A stretch of 64,000 nt of DNA from NCBI GenBank assembly GCA_031425155.1, contig JANPIV010000116.1, forward strand, positions 45,001 through 109,000, in the 5' to 3' direction. A program made the translations under genes and the position numbers. A model generated the notes under the pieces. The model saw only the letters and a program-made list of their open reading frames with translations. It made no database searches and was not told the origin of the DNA. The DNA comes from M3007 sp031425155 (lineage in GTDB: Bacteria; Bacteroidota; Bacteroidia; Chitinophagales; Saprospiraceae). Below are positions 1-8,679 of this stretch, piece after piece. Each line of letters starts with the position of its first letter. Position 1 is the first letter of the stretch.

Positions 1-260
1 TCGTGATCAACGTCGGCGATATGCTGCAACGCCTCACCAATAATTATCTGAAAAGTACTACCCACCGCGTGGTGAATCCGCCGCGCGAGGAGTGGCACCT
101 CCCCCGCCTGAGCATTCCTTTCTTCCTGCATCCAGTGAGTAATATGGATTTAAGCAGTCTGCCCAGTCTGGTGACCGAGGATAGCCCGCTGCATTACACG
201 CCCATCACCGCTGGCGAATACCTGGACGAGAGACTGCGGGAAATTGGACTAAAAAAATAG
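1..260 (+). CDS. 2OG-Fe(II) oxygenase, isopenicillin N synthase family (C-terminal end only)
   Basis: The gene runs in from before the window; only about the last 86 codons are present. The visible part matches the C-terminal half of the double-stranded beta-helix of isopenicillin-N-synthase-like dioxygenases: a VGDMLQRLTNN segment, then STTHRV, whose His is the usual third iron ligand, then RLSIPFF, which carries the Arg-x-Ser pair that binds the 2-oxoglutarate carboxylate. These enzymes oxidise small molecules with iron, O2 and usually 2-oxoglutarate. The substrate cannot be told from this fragment. The gene converges on the next one, and a hairpin fills the 40-bp gap. Family assignment is firm, specific function unknown. 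Confidence 0.85.
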   Translation, partial: VINVGDMLQRLTNNYLKSTTHRVVNPPREEWHLPRLSIPFFLHPVSNMDLSSLPSLVTEDSPLHYTPITAGEYLDERLREIGLKK

Positions 261-267
261 TTATGAG

Positions 268-320
268 TTATGAGGGATGAGTTATGCCGCTGGTGATAAC
301 TTATAACTCATCCCTCATAA
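268..320. terminator. Bidirectional hairpin between convergent genes
   Basis: A perfect 18-bp inverted repeat (268-285 with 303-320, loop 17 nt) lies between two convergent stop codons. The arm contains TTATGAGGGATGAGTTAT. There is no long T-run, so it may be a weak terminator or simply a dispersed palindrome. Confidence 0.6.
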
Positions 321-1452
321 CTAATTCCGCTCCTTCCCGCCCCACCAGCGTCCCGATTGCTACGCCCATACCGCTGAGGCGTACGGCCACGGCTACGCGG
401 GGAGAAATGCGTTCGATGATCGGCTTTTTGATCGGCCCGAGGCCGAGGATACCCGTCCACCAACTGTCTATTTCTACGGGTTGTCCGGGGCAAATGACGT
501 TATGCAGCAGGTCGGTCAATGCCTGGCGGATCAGCGCATTCGCCCCAAACTGATCCGTATTTTCCACTTCACGATCTAAATGGCGGCCACCACCGAGCAG
601 AATTCGTCCGTCAATATTGCGGAAATAAAAATAGCCCCGGTCGTAGTGGAAACAGCCTTCCACTTTCAGGTTCGGCACCGGCTGCGTAATCAGCACCTGG
701 TTCCGCGCAGGCACCACATCCGGGCGGCCCAGCAGACGACCAGCAAAGCCATTCACCGCTACCAATACTTGCCCCACTTTCAAAGTCCAGCCATATTCGG
801 TTTCCAACTCTACGCCTTGCGAAGTATCTTCCAGATGACGCACCCCGATGCCATTAAAAATCTGTACGCCTTTGGCAATAGCCAGTTCCAATAAGGTTGC
901 CATCATTTTTCCGGTGTGGACCTGCCCTTCCGCCTGGTTCAGGATCAGGTGTTTTAGTCCGTGAAACCCAAAGCCCGGCAAGCGGTTGTCCACCACTTTA
1001 TACACGTCTGCTTGGCCGGTAATAGCCCCTATTTTCTGGTTGAAATCAGGAATTCGTGCCACACATGCCTGGAAAATGCCTTCTTCATCGTCCCGGAACA
1101 TTTCGTAACCGCCGTGCATTTGAAAGCCAATGTGTTCATCGCCAACCAGTTCGCGCAATTGTTGCAAGCCACGCCAACGTTTCTCGACAATAGTCAGTAC
1201 CTCCTCTTCGGTCAGGTGCGTCAGGTCGTCCAGCAGTTCGGTCATGGAGCCAAAGCAGGCAAAACCGGCGTTGCGGGTGCTCGCGCCAATGGGCAATGCC
1301 CCGCGTTCGAGGATGGCGACGCGCAATTTCGGCTGGCTATTTTTCAAGTGAATGGCCGCCGTGAGTCCTACGATGCCGCTGCCGATGATGGCAACATCGA
1401 AATCCTTCAGGAAGGTCTCACGCTCCCAGTAACTGAGTTCATATTGCAACAT
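301..1452 (-). CDS. FAD-dependent oxidoreductase (glycine/D-amino acid oxidase-like, DAO family)
   Basis: This 383-residue protein opens with a Rossmann dinucleotide fold: DVAIIGSGIVGL at residues 19-30 contains the GxGxxG motif, followed by ILERG, the acidic end of strand 2 that binds the FAD ribose. ASTRNAGF further on is typical of the DAO family (glycine oxidase, sarcosine oxidase, DadA relatives). The C-terminal GLGPIKKPIIERISP and GMGVAIGTLVGREGAELV fit the second FAD-contacting region. Length is normal and no signal peptide is visible, so it is probably a cytosolic oxidase or dehydrogenase of an amine or amino acid. Substrate unknown. The gene stands alone, facing the oxygenase, with the dnaE promoter region behind it. 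Confidence 0.85.
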   Translation of the reverse strand: MLQYELSYWERETFLKDFDVAIIGSGIVGLTAAIHLKNSQPKLRVAILERGALPIGASTRNAGFACFGSMTELLDDLTHLTEEEVLTIVEKRWRGLQQLRELVGDEHIGFQMHGGYEMFRDDEEGIFQACVARIPDFNQKIGAITGQADVYKVVDNRLPGFGFHGLKHLILNQAEGQVHTGKMMATLLELAIAKGVQIFNGIGVRHLEDTSQGVELETEYGWTLKVGQVLVAVNGFAGRLLGRPDVVPARNQVLITQPVPNLKVEGCFHYDRGYFYFRNIDGRILLGGGRHLDREVENTDQFGANALIRQALTDLLHNVICPGQPVEIDSWWTGILGLGPIKKPIIERISPRVAVAVRLSGMGVAIGTLVGREGAELVMRDEL

Positions 1453-1579
1453 ATTGAAAAAAATTTAAACGCAAAGGGCGTAGATTTTTAAACACAGAAA
1501 GAGCAAATTTTTTAAACACAAAAGGCACAAAAGAAACACAAAAGAGTACAAAAATTCCTTTCTTGTAATTTTTATACCT
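1453..1579. other. A-rich low-complexity intergenic stretch
   Basis: This spacer between the FAD oxidoreductase and the dnaE promoter is built of A-rich words such as AAACACAAAAGGCACAAAAG. Similar AAAGGCAAAGGGCAA wording recurs at about 8405-8455, 21292-21345 and at the 3' end of the branching enzyme gene. No gene seen. Confidence 0.5.
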
Positions 1580-1608
1580 TTTGCGCCTGGCCGGAAGTCT
1601 TACCTTTG
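1580..1608 (+). promoter_or_regulatory. Predicted Bacteroidota-type promoter of dnaE
   Basis: TTTG (1580-1583), 17 nt, then TACCTTTG (1601-1608), matching the Bacteroidota -33 / -7 pattern (TTTG ... TAnnTTTG). It lies about 135 nt before the dnaE start codon. Pattern match only. Confidence 0.45.
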
Positions 1609-1741
1609 TAGTTGAAGAAATATTGGCTCAGTTAACATCTTAAATTATTTACCACCGACCGCGATTTCGACCACCTGAGCCAGACATTCTTAGACTTGGA
1701 AACCATCGATTTATCAGCTTTGAAGACCTAAAACCACCACC

Positions 1742-4700
1742 ATGCCACAATTCGCCCACCTCCACTGCCATACCCAATTCTCCCTGCTCGACGGAGCAGC
1801 CAGCATCCCCAACCTCTTCAAAAAGGCGAAGGCCGACGGCATGAAAGCCCTGGCCATCACCGACCACGGTAATATGTTTGGGGTGTTCCAGTTTGTGGCC
1901 GAAGCGTCCAAACATGAAGGCGTAAAACCCATCGTCGGCTGCGAATTTTATGTGGTGGAAAATCGCCACCAGCGGACTTTTACCAAAGAGTTGAAGGACA
2001 AGCGTTATCACCAGTTATTTCTGGCCAAAAACGCTGAGGGCTACAAAAACCTGGTCAAACTCTGCTCGCTGGGCTACACGGAAGGCTTGTATGGCAAGTA
2101 CCCACGTATTGACAAAGAACTGGTGATGCAGTACCATGAGGGACTGATCGCAACCACTTGCTGCATCGGTGCAATGGTGCCACAGGCGATTTTGAAAAAA
2201 AGCGAGGCGGAGGCTAAAAAGGAATTTGAATGGTGGTTTAATATCTTCGGTGAAGACTACTACATCGAAATTCAGCGGCACCAGATGAAGGAGCAGGATA
2301 CGGTGAACGAAATGCTGCTACGCTGGGCGGAGGAATACAACGTGAAGACGATCTGCACCAACGATTCGCACTACGTGGATCAGAAGGACTCCAACGCCCA
2401 CGACATTTTGCTCTGCGTCAATACCGGCGAAAAACAGGCCACTCCGGCGATCCGCGAGTTCACGGATGAAGGCACGATCACCAAGGGTGGGCGGTTTGCG
2501 TTCTGGAACGACCAGTTTTATTTTAAGACGCAGGCCGAAATGGGCAAACTCTTCCACGACGTGCCTGCTGCGCTCGATAACACGATGGAGATCGTGGATA
2601 AGTGCGAGCATTTGAAACTCAAAAAAGATATTCTGCTGCCCAATTTCGTGGTGCCGCCGGAGTTCCAAACCCAGGACGATTACCTGCGTGACCTCACTTA
2701 CAAAGGCGCGAAAGAACGCTACCGCAACATTACGGCGGAGGTGGAAGAGCGCCTTAATTTCGAGTTGCACACCATCAAAACGATGGGTTTTGCGGGCTAC
2801 TTCCTCATCGTGTCCGATTTCATCAAGGCCGGGCGTGATCTCGGCGTGGTGGTCGGGCCGGGCCGTGGTTCGGCGGCAGGCAGCGCGGTGGCCTACTGCA
2901 TCGGCATTACTAATATTGATCCGATCAAATACCGGCTGCTGTTTGAAAGATTTTTGAATCCCGACCGGAAGTCCATGCCCGATATTGATACGGATTTTGA
3001 CGATGAAGGTCGCCAAAAAGTGATTGATTACGTGGTGCAAAAGTATGGTAAACAACAAGTTGCGCAGATCGTTACCTACGGTACGATGGCCGCCAAAATG
3101 TCGATCAAAGACGTAAGCCGAGTACTTGATTTACCGCTCGATCAGGCCAATGCGCTGGTAAAACTGGTTTCCGACAAGCCCGGCACCAACCTGAACCGCC
3201 TGCTCACCGCGCCGTTCGACGGCCCCGGTTCTTTGCGCGAAAAAGAAAATATCAGCAGCGAAGACCTCGACAATGCCAAAAAACTGCGGGAAATTCTGGC
3301 CGTTGGCGGCACCCCGGAGAGCATGGTTTTGAAAGAAGCGATGATTCTGGAAGGCTCGGTGCGCGGCACGGGGATCCACGCGGCGGGCATCATCATTGCG
3401 CCGAAAGACCTCACCGAGATCATTCCGGTGTACGCTTCCAAAGAAACGGAACTGCTGATCACGCAGTACGAAGGCTCGATTATTGAGGATGCGGGCGTCA
3501 TCAAAATGGACTTTTTAGGGCTGAAAACGCTGACCATCATGCGGGATGCCCTGAAAATCATCAAGGAAAACCACGGGGTCGAGATTGATATTGATAATAT
3601 TCCGCTGGACGATGTCAAGACCTACGAACTCTATCAGCGGGCTGAAACCAACGGTACGTTCCAGTTTGAAAGCGCGGGTATGCAGAAGTATCTACGTGAA
3701 CTCAAGCCCGACAAATTCGATGACTTGATCGCCATGAATGCGCTGTACCGGCCCGGCCCGATGGACTATATTCCGTCGTTCGTGGCGCGTAAACACAAGC
3801 GCGAGGTGGTGACCTACGATCTGCCGGATATGGAGGAATATCTGGCCGAAACCTTCGGGATTTGCGTGTATCAGGAGCAAATTATGCTTCTTTCCCAAAA
3901 AATCGCTGGTTTTTCCAAGGGCGATGCCGATGTGCTGCGCAAGGCCATGGGGAAAAAGCAAAAGGCGATTCTGGATAAAATGAAGAGCCAGTTTATGGAG
4001 GGCGCGACGGCTAAGGGTCACCCGAAAGCCAAGTTGGAGAAAATCTGGACTGACTGGGAAGCCTTCGCTATGTACGCTTTCAACAAGTCACACTCTACGT
4101 GTTACGCGTTGGTAGCCTATCAGACGGCTTATTTGAAAGCGCATTATCCCAGCGAATACATGGCGGCGGTGCTGACGCATTCGCAGTCGAATATTGAAAA
4201 AATAACCTTCTTTCTGGAAGAATGTCGGCGCATGGGCCGGGTGGTAAAAGGCCCCGATGTCAATGAATCGCAGGTGAATTTCTCGGTCAACAAACAGGGC
4301 GATATCCGCTATGGAATGGGTGCCGTGAAGGGCGTCGGCGAAGCGGCGGTGGAAGTCATCATTGCCGAGCGACGCGCCAAAGGGCCTTTCCGCGACATCT
4401 ATGATTTTATGCGCCGGATCAGCCTGCGGGTAGTGAACAAACGAGTGTTGGAAAACCTGGTTTTTGCCGGAGCATTCGACAGTATGGGCATTCACCGGGC
4501 GGCTTTTTTCCATACTAAAGACGAAAAAGATGCGCCTTTTATTGAAAAACTGCTGAAATACGGCTCTGGTTATCAGGAAGATAAATTGATGTCGAAAAAT
4601 TCTCTTTTTGGCGATATGTCCGATACGGTCAGTATTGCGGAACCCGCCGTTCCCTATGCCACGCCCTGGAATTTGCTGTATCGTTTGCAAAAAGAAAAAG

Positions 4701-5299
4701 ACGTCACGGGTATCTACCTCAGTGGCCACCCACTCGATGATTTCCGCTACGAATGGGAGAACTTTGCTACTTCCCTGGACAAAATAGATAATTTTAAAAA
4801 CCGGAAAATAAACATCGCGGGCTTTGTCAATAAGACCGAACACCGCATCAGCCAGAAGGGCTCCGGGTGGGGGAGATTTACCATTCAGGACTATGCCGGC
4901 AGCCTCGAAATCTCTTTATTTTCAGAGAGTTATGCCAAATTTAGTTCCTACTTTACTGAGGGAGCCAGCCTTTATATCGAGGGGGAATACAAAGCGCGCT
5001 ATCAATCCGACGAGATGGAATTTCGGGTACTCAACGTGCGGCTGTTAGAGACGATTGGGGAAGAAAAAACCTCTTCGATCACCCTGCGCATTTCGCTGGG
5101 CATTTTGTCTGCCGACCTGATTGAATGCATTGAGAAAATCTGCATGGCTCGGAAAGGCAAGCACACGCTACGTATGGAATTGGTGGACTATGAGCAGAAA
5201 GATAAATGGGCACTTACCTCCACGACGCGTAAAGTGCTGGTGGACAATGGTTTTATTGCGGAAATGAAGGGGCTGGGGGTAGAGTGTGGGGTGAATTAA
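1742..5299 (+). CDS. dnaE: DNA polymerase III subunit alpha
   Basis: This 1185-residue protein is the catalytic subunit of the replicative polymerase. The N-terminal PHP domain starts at residue 2 (FAHLHCHTQFSLLDG, ITDHGNMFG). The polymerase core carries GPGRGSAAGS and PDIDTDFDDEGR near residue 412, which holds catalytic aspartates. Then come the fingers (YRPGPMDYIP, VYQEQIM, MGKKQ), a helix-hairpin-helix region (YGMGAVKGVGEAA) and an OB-fold near residues 1020-1100 (INIAGFVNKTEHR, WGRFTIQDYAG). Length fits DnaE rather than PolC, which would contain an exonuclease insertion. The PHP metal-binding His/Asp residues look largely intact. The start is chosen because the PHP domain begins at once after it. 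Monocistronic. Confidence 0.97.
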   Translation: MPQFAHLHCHTQFSLLDGAASIPNLFKKAKADGMKALAITDHGNMFGVFQFVAEASKHEGVKPIVGCEFYVVENRHQRTFTKELKDKRYHQLFLAKNAEGYKNLVKLCSLGYTEGLYGKYPRIDKELVMQYHEGLIATTCCIGAMVPQAILKKSEAEAKKEFEWWFNIFGEDYYIEIQRHQMKEQDTVNEMLLRWAEEYNVKTICTNDSHYVDQKDSNAHDILLCVNTGEKQATPAIREFTDEGTITKGGRFAFWNDQFYFKTQAEMGKLFHDVPAALDNTMEIVDKCEHLKLKKDILLPNFVVPPEFQTQDDYLRDLTYKGAKERYRNITAEVEERLNFELHTIKTMGFAGYFLIVSDFIKAGRDLGVVVGPGRGSAAGSAVAYCIGITNIDPIKYRLLFERFLNPDRKSMPDIDTDFDDEGRQKVIDYVVQKYGKQQVAQIVTYGTMAAKMSIKDVSRVLDLPLDQANALVKLVSDKPGTNLNRLLTAPFDGPGSLREKENISSEDLDNAKKLREILAVGGTPESMVLKEAMILEGSVRGTGIHAAGIIIAPKDLTEIIPVYASKETELLITQYEGSIIEDAGVIKMDFLGLKTLTIMRDALKIIKENHGVEIDIDNIPLDDVKTYELYQRAETNGTFQFESAGMQKYLRELKPDKFDDLIAMNALYRPGPMDYIPSFVARKHKREVVTYDLPDMEEYLAETFGICVYQEQIMLLSQKIAGFSKGDADVLRKAMGKKQKAILDKMKSQFMEGATAKGHPKAKLEKIWTDWEAFAMYAFNKSHSTCYALVAYQTAYLKAHYPSEYMAAVLTHSQSNIEKITFFLEECRRMGRVVKGPDVNESQVNFSVNKQGDIRYGMGAVKGVGEAAVEVIIAERRAKGPFRDIYDFMRRISLRVVNKRVLENLVFAGAFDSMGIHRAAFFHTKDEKDAPFIEKLLKYGSGYQEDKLMSKNSLFGDMSDTVSIAEPAVPYATPWNLLYRLQKEKDVTGIYLSGHPLDDFRYEWENFATSLDKIDNFKNRKINIAGFVNKTEHRISQKGSGWGRFTIQDYAGSLEISLFSESYAKFSSYFTEGASLYIEGEYKARYQSDEMEFRVLNVRLLETIGEEKTSSITLRISLGILSADLIECIEKICMARKGKHTLRMELVDYEQKDKWALTSTTRKVLVDNGFIAEMKGLGVECGVN

Positions 5300-5343
5300 G
5301 TTTTCCGTATTTTTGAGTCTTAAAACATAGAAATATAGAGGCC

Positions 5344-5568
5344 ATAACCACGCCATTCAATGTCGCTCAACAAGAGTTACTCCAACTCTTTGCGGTTGGT
5401 CTTTCGGACGAAGAACTTCGCGAGTTGAAACAAATCCTGCTGGATTTCAAGTTCCGGCGTGTGACAGCGTTGGCGGATAAAATTTGGGAAGAAAAGGATT
5501 GGAATGACGAAACGGTGGAAAAAATGCTGCAAACGCACATGCGTACGTCGTATAATTTTGCCGAATAA
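5344..5568 (+). CDS. Small acidic protein, possible antitoxin-like partner; no normal start codon
   Basis: An open frame of about 74 residues reads TTPFNVAQQELLQLFAVG, then LSDEELRELKQILLDF, then WEEKDWNDETVEKMLQ, and ends in THMRTSYNFAE. Its look (amphipathic, Leu/Glu-rich, a WxEKxW segment and a short basic tail) resembles small uncharacterised Bacteroidota proteins that I recall next to toxin-like or unknown genes. The frame is open from the TGA at 5314-5316 but has no ATG, GTG or TTG before the conserved start. The codon where Met would be expected is ATA at 5344, preceded by AGAGG. Either ATA is used or the start codon has mutated. It ends 12 nt before the next gene, so the two look like one operon. 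Function unknown. Confidence 0.55.
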   Translation: MTTPFNVAQQELLQLFAVGLSDEELRELKQILLDFKFRRVTALADKIWEEKDWNDETVEKMLQTHMRTSYNFAE

Positions 5569-5580
5569 TATAAAGTAAGG

Positions 5581-6183
5581 ATGCCGCTCACCTACACCAA
5601 CCGACGCAATCAATCCCACTACTTCCGGGCAGTTGAAACTGCCAAAGGCGGCACTCGCTACTACATTGTCAAGTCAGATCAATTTCCCGACTTGATTGAG
5701 GAGGTACCGAGAGGATTTGAAATTCATGAGCAGCCCGCTGAAGCGAGAGTAGTCCTGCGCAAAGTAGTACCAACACTAATCAATTGGCAGGAAAAGGAAC
5801 TGGTAGAAAATGCCGTTCGCGAACTCTCTGCCCTCAAAGATATTGTTATAACCGCTGAAAAAGGAACGATTACCGTGTGGCATTCACAGTTTAATTCTAT
5901 CAGTGGGCAGGAAGAAGGTTTGTCGGCAGAAGAAGCAGAAGAAATATGGGGCGATCACGTTAAAACATGGAAGCAATATGACGATAACTTTCAGTTTGTA
6001 CTGATTGAACCGCACAAGCGCATTTTTCAAGCTGAGCGACGCACTTATTTCAGCATTTTTGGGGGTTCGTATGCACCAATCGAAGACGGCACAGGTACAT
6101 TGGAAGAACTTACCGAGAAATTCTGTCCGTATATGGGGCGGGATACTTATTTCAATTTGGTGCCGGAAGGGTTTGAGGAGTAA
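5581..6183 (+). CDS. Conserved protein of unknown function
   Basis: I do not recognise the family. The protein has 200 residues, no signal peptide and no membrane segment, and is acidic and aromatic-rich. An N-terminal part (YFRAVETAKGGTRYYIVKS, then PRGFEIHEQPAEARVVLRK) reads like a mixed alpha/beta domain. The second half contains FQFVLIEPHKRIFQAERRTYF and ends in NLVPEGFEE. It follows the 74-residue small frame by 12 nt on the same strand, probably in one transcript. It might be the partner of that small protein, but no nuclease or toxin motif is visible. Confidence 0.75.
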   Translation: MPLTYTNRRNQSHYFRAVETAKGGTRYYIVKSDQFPDLIEEVPRGFEIHEQPAEARVVLRKVVPTLINWQEKELVENAVRELSALKDIVITAEKGTITVWHSQFNSISGQEEGLSAEEAEEIWGDHVKTWKQYDDNFQFVLIEPHKRIFQAERRTYFSIFGGSYAPIEDGTGTLEELTEKFCPYMGRDTYFNLVPEGFEE

Positions 6184-6213
6184 AGGCTTGACACCACATT
6201 TTTCCCCTTTACC

Positions 6214-6241
6214 TTGCTGCTGAAAAAAATACGTACCTTTA
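6214..6241 (+). promoter_or_regulatory. Predicted promoter of the THX gene
   Basis: TTG (6214-6216), 17 nt, then TACCTTTA (6234-6241), one base off the TAnnTTTG element. The spacing equals that of the dnaE promoter candidate. It lies 51 nt before the start codon. Confidence 0.4.
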
Positions 6242-6292
6242 CGCCTCGTAATTTCATTCAACGTTCAACAAAAAAATTAAATATCACCCATC

Positions 6293-6424
6293 ATGGGCAG
6301 AGGAGACGTAAAAACTAAGCGCGGCAAAATCACCCGCGGTTCGCATGGCAAAAGCCGTCCGAAACTGGAAAAAATCAAAACCGTACTGAAAAAAGCGGCT
6401 GCCGCCGAAAAGACAGCGGCTTAA
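6293..6424 (+). CDS. thx: 30S ribosomal protein THX
   Basis: A 43-residue, strongly basic protein reading MGRGDVKTKRGKITRGSHGK and continuing SRPKLEK with an Ala/Lys tail. This is the signature of THX, the small subunit peptide first seen in Thermus, which sits in a cavity at the top of the 30S head and stabilises 16S rRNA packing. Length and the MGRGDxKTxRGKI start match the family closely. It has its own promoter-like element upstream and a strong terminator downstream, so it is a single-gene transcript. Confidence 0.93.
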   Translation: MGRGDVKTKRGKITRGSHGKSRPKLEKIKTVLKKAAAAEKTAA

Positions 6425-6471
6425 ATCACTGGTTTTCAGCAACTAACGATGATTCAATTGTTTGTTAGTTT

Positions 6472-6512
6472 AAAAGCCTTGCTCCACGCTTCGTCGTTGG
6501 CAAGGCTTTTTC
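6472..6512 (+). terminator. Intrinsic terminator after THX
   Basis: AAAAGCCTTGC (6472-6482) pairs with GCAAGGCTTTT (6500-6510), followed by more T. A second small hairpin, AACTAAC with GTTAGTT (6441-6470), precedes it. Confidence 0.8.
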
Positions 6513-6541
6513 CATTTGATTTAAATATTGATAATCAGCAC

Positions 6542-6588
6542 ATTGGCCACATTGTCGGCATTGACCACATTATCCCATTAGCCACATT
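6542..6588 (+). repeat. Tandem 18-bp repeat, ATTGACCACATT family (3 units)
   Basis: Three copies of a 12-bp core (ATTGGCCACATT, ATTGACCACATT, ATTAGCCACATT) at 6542, 6560 and 6577, spaced 18 and 17 bp. It lies between convergent genes. The same unit occurs before ruvA and before the gene at 32968. Confidence 0.85.
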
Positions 6589-6591
6589 ATT

Positions 6592-7512
6592 TCATACTAC
6601 CAGGCGCAGTGCTTTTTCGATCAAAACAAATTCCACCGGCGTTTGCCCCAAAAACTCGCCGTCGGCTTCCAGCAAAGTAGGCATATTGCCCACCGCTTCC
6701 ACGCGGATAGAACGGGCCTGATAACCTTCCACTTTGGGATGGCGCAGCAAAGAGCCGTCATAAAAGCGGTGCGTCTGGGCGATCACTTCCCATTTTTTCA
6801 GCCGGCGCGCGAAAGTGAGCGCAAACAAACCATCATCGGGAATAGCCTGCGGAACAAACTGCATCCCACCACCGGAATAGCGGCAAATTCCGACATTAAT
6901 GGTGTAGAAAAAATCTTCGGTCTGCTGCTGATCGTATAGAATACGCGCTTTTCGCAGGCGATATTTGAATAAATATTGCAGCACCAACACCATGTATTGC
7001 AGCCGGTTAGATATCCGGTGTTGCACCAGTTGCTGCCCGATATAACCATCGTAAGCCAGCCCGGCCACGTTCACGAAATAACGCTGTACCGCTATGCCTT
7101 CCGCCTGGTATTTGACCAAACCAACGTCTTGTACCACCGTTTTCCCAGCCATAATGTCGCGCAACCTTTGCGCTATATCCAGCGACAGTTTGTACATCCG
7201 CGCCCAGTCATTGCCCGTGCCGGTCGGCAACAGCGCGTAGGTCACCTCCGTGCTGGCCACAAAAGTCTGACCAAGGATGCCGTTGGCAATTTCGTGGTTG
7301 GTCCCGTCGCCGCCGATGCCCAGCAGATAGCGATGGCCTTTTAAAATCGCGTCTTCAGCCAGCCGGGTGGCGTGGCCAGGATGCTCCGTGAAATGAATGG
7401 AATAGGAAAACCCCAACTCCTGCAACAATCGCTCGATGGCGGGCCAGCGCTTGCGCACCGTGCCACCGCCCGAAGTCGGGTTGGCAATAATGTACCAAAA
7501 TGGCTGCTCCAT
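6592..7512 (-). CDS. Diacylglycerol/lipid kinase family protein (YegS/BmrU-like)
   Basis: A 306-residue soluble kinase of the diacylglycerol kinase catalytic family. WYIIANPTSGGG at residues 6-17 is the N-terminal nucleotide-loop motif, IGGDGTNHE (residues 66-74) is the hallmark GGDGT ATP site, and LLPTGTGNDWAR follows as expected. The C-terminal half is the beta-sandwich lipid-binding domain (NVGICRYSGGGMQFVP, DDGLFALTFARR). It likely phosphorylates a membrane lipid such as diacylglycerol or a related alcohol; the exact substrate is not visible. The neighbour is a co-oriented alpha/beta hydrolase 69 bp upstream, possibly the same transcript. Confidence 0.88.
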   Translation of the reverse strand: MEQPFWYIIANPTSGGGTVRKRWPAIERLLQELGFSYSIHFTEHPGHATRLAEDAILKGHRYLLGIGGDGTNHEIANGILGQTFVASTEVTYALLPTGTGNDWARMYKLSLDIAQRLRDIMAGKTVVQDVGLVKYQAEGIAVQRYFVNVAGLAYDGYIGQQLVQHRISNRLQYMVLVLQYLFKYRLRKARILYDQQQTEDFFYTINVGICRYSGGGMQFVPQAIPDDGLFALTFARRLKKWEVIAQTHRFYDGSLLRHPKVEGYQARSIRVEAVGNMPTLLEADGEFLGQTPVEFVLIEKALRLVV

Positions 7513-7580
7513 GCTTTTTTACAGATCGTATCTGTGCGCAAAGAGACCATTTTTTAACAAATACCGGAAATTTCTTTCTA

Positions 7581-8399
7581 TCAACCGCCTACGCCCAGCC
7601 GGGCCAGACAATCCGACCAAAACGACTGCACCATGGACGCTGTCCGTTCCGGGGCTTCAAACATGCCCATGTGGCCCACGCCGGGCAGTATTTGCAGATC
7701 GGTGGTATGCGCCAGCATGGCCGCCTGGGTCGCCAGTTTGACCGGGACCACCGTGTCGGCTTCGCCCTGAATAATCTGGACAGGTACAGCCAGGTTGGTC
7801 AGCGTATCCGTCTGGTCGCGGCGGCCCAGCATAGTTTCCAGAGCAGCGATAATGGCTTCCGGCGGGTATTTTTTGCCGGTTTCGGTCAGTTTCTGAATAA
7901 TATCGGGATGGGCCTCGGCAAAATCGGGCGCGAACAGACCGGGGAATAACTGTGTTACGTACAAGTCGCGTTTGCCACTACGCAGCATTTCGATGCCGCG
8001 TTGCCGCTTTTCGCGGGTTTCCGGCTGATCGGCGTAGGGATGTGAATGGAACAATCCCAGTCCGGCCAGACGCTCCGGGTATAGCGCGGCAAATTCGAGG
8101 GCCACATATCCGCCCAGCGAATGGCCATGCAGGATGCACAACCGCACTCCTTGCTCGTCCAGCACGCTCCGAACGGCTTCGGCATAGTGCGAAATGTCAT
8201 TGGCAGGTGGTAAGGAGGAGTTGCCAAAACCCGGCAGATCAATGCGAATAACAGGCGTATCCGGCAGGTGAGCCAGCCAGGTATCCCAGACGGAATGGTC
8301 TTCGCAAAAGCCGTGCAGCAGCACCAGTGGAATAGTAGGGCGGTCACCATCGAAGTGATAACTGACCTGATCGTTAGCAGAAAGTTGGACGTTGGGCAT
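7581..8399 (-). CDS. Alpha/beta-fold hydrolase
   Basis: Protein of 272 residues from the ATG at 8399. An in-frame ATG 39 nt earlier adds a short stretch coded by an A-rich repeat and is less likely. The fold is clear: oxyanion-loop motif LLHGF at residues 28-32, DLPGFGNS near 54-61, nucleophile elbow GHSLGG with Ser94, acid GEADTVVP near the C-terminus and the catalytic His in LPGVGHMG. No signal peptide, so a cytosolic esterase, lipase or C-C hydrolase; the substrate is unknown. A TAnnTTTG element on the minus strand about 90 nt upstream fits a promoter. Confidence 0.87.
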   Translation of the reverse strand: MPNVQLSANDQVSYHFDGDRPTIPLVLLHGFCEDHSVWDTWLAHLPDTPVIRIDLPGFGNSSLPPANDISHYAEAVRSVLDEQGVRLCILHGHSLGGYVALEFAALYPERLAGLGLFHSHPYADQPETREKRQRGIEMLRSGKRDLYVTQLFPGLFAPDFAEAHPDIIQKLTETGKKYPPEAIIAALETMLGRRDQTDTLTNLAVPVQIIQGEADTVVPVKLATQAAMLAHTTDLQILPGVGHMGMFEAPERTASMVQSFWSDCLARLGVGG

Positions 8400-8490
8400 A
8401 AGGAAATGAAAAGGCAAGGAACAAAGGGCAATAAGCAAATTAAATAAAGGGACATCCCGGTTTTAATTAGGATGTGTAGAGCAAATAGAA

Positions 8491-8498
8491 CAAAAATA
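8491..8498 (-). promoter_or_regulatory. Predicted -7 element of the hydrolase gene
   Basis: Minus-strand TATTTTTG matches TAnnTTTG about 92 nt upstream of the ATG at 8399. No clear -33 element at the expected spacing. Confidence 0.35.
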
Positions 8499-8679
8499 GT
8501 CGTCCGATTTTATCGAAAGGCAACAAGAACTAGACGGGAAAAAATCGAGCCACAGCAGCAGTTTTGGAAATTACCCTAAACAATGTGGCAGTTTTGTCGA
8601 ATTTTACGGCCTCAAGCCTGAACGCCCCGTTTCTTGGGCAAAGTAAGGCAGAAATTAAACGGGCGGGAATCTTTATAGC

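Noticed and set aside
5300..5620. Minus-strand frames of 60-80 codons over the small gene at 5344
   Set aside because: They are antisense to a plus-strand frame with clear protein character and lie out of any operon context.
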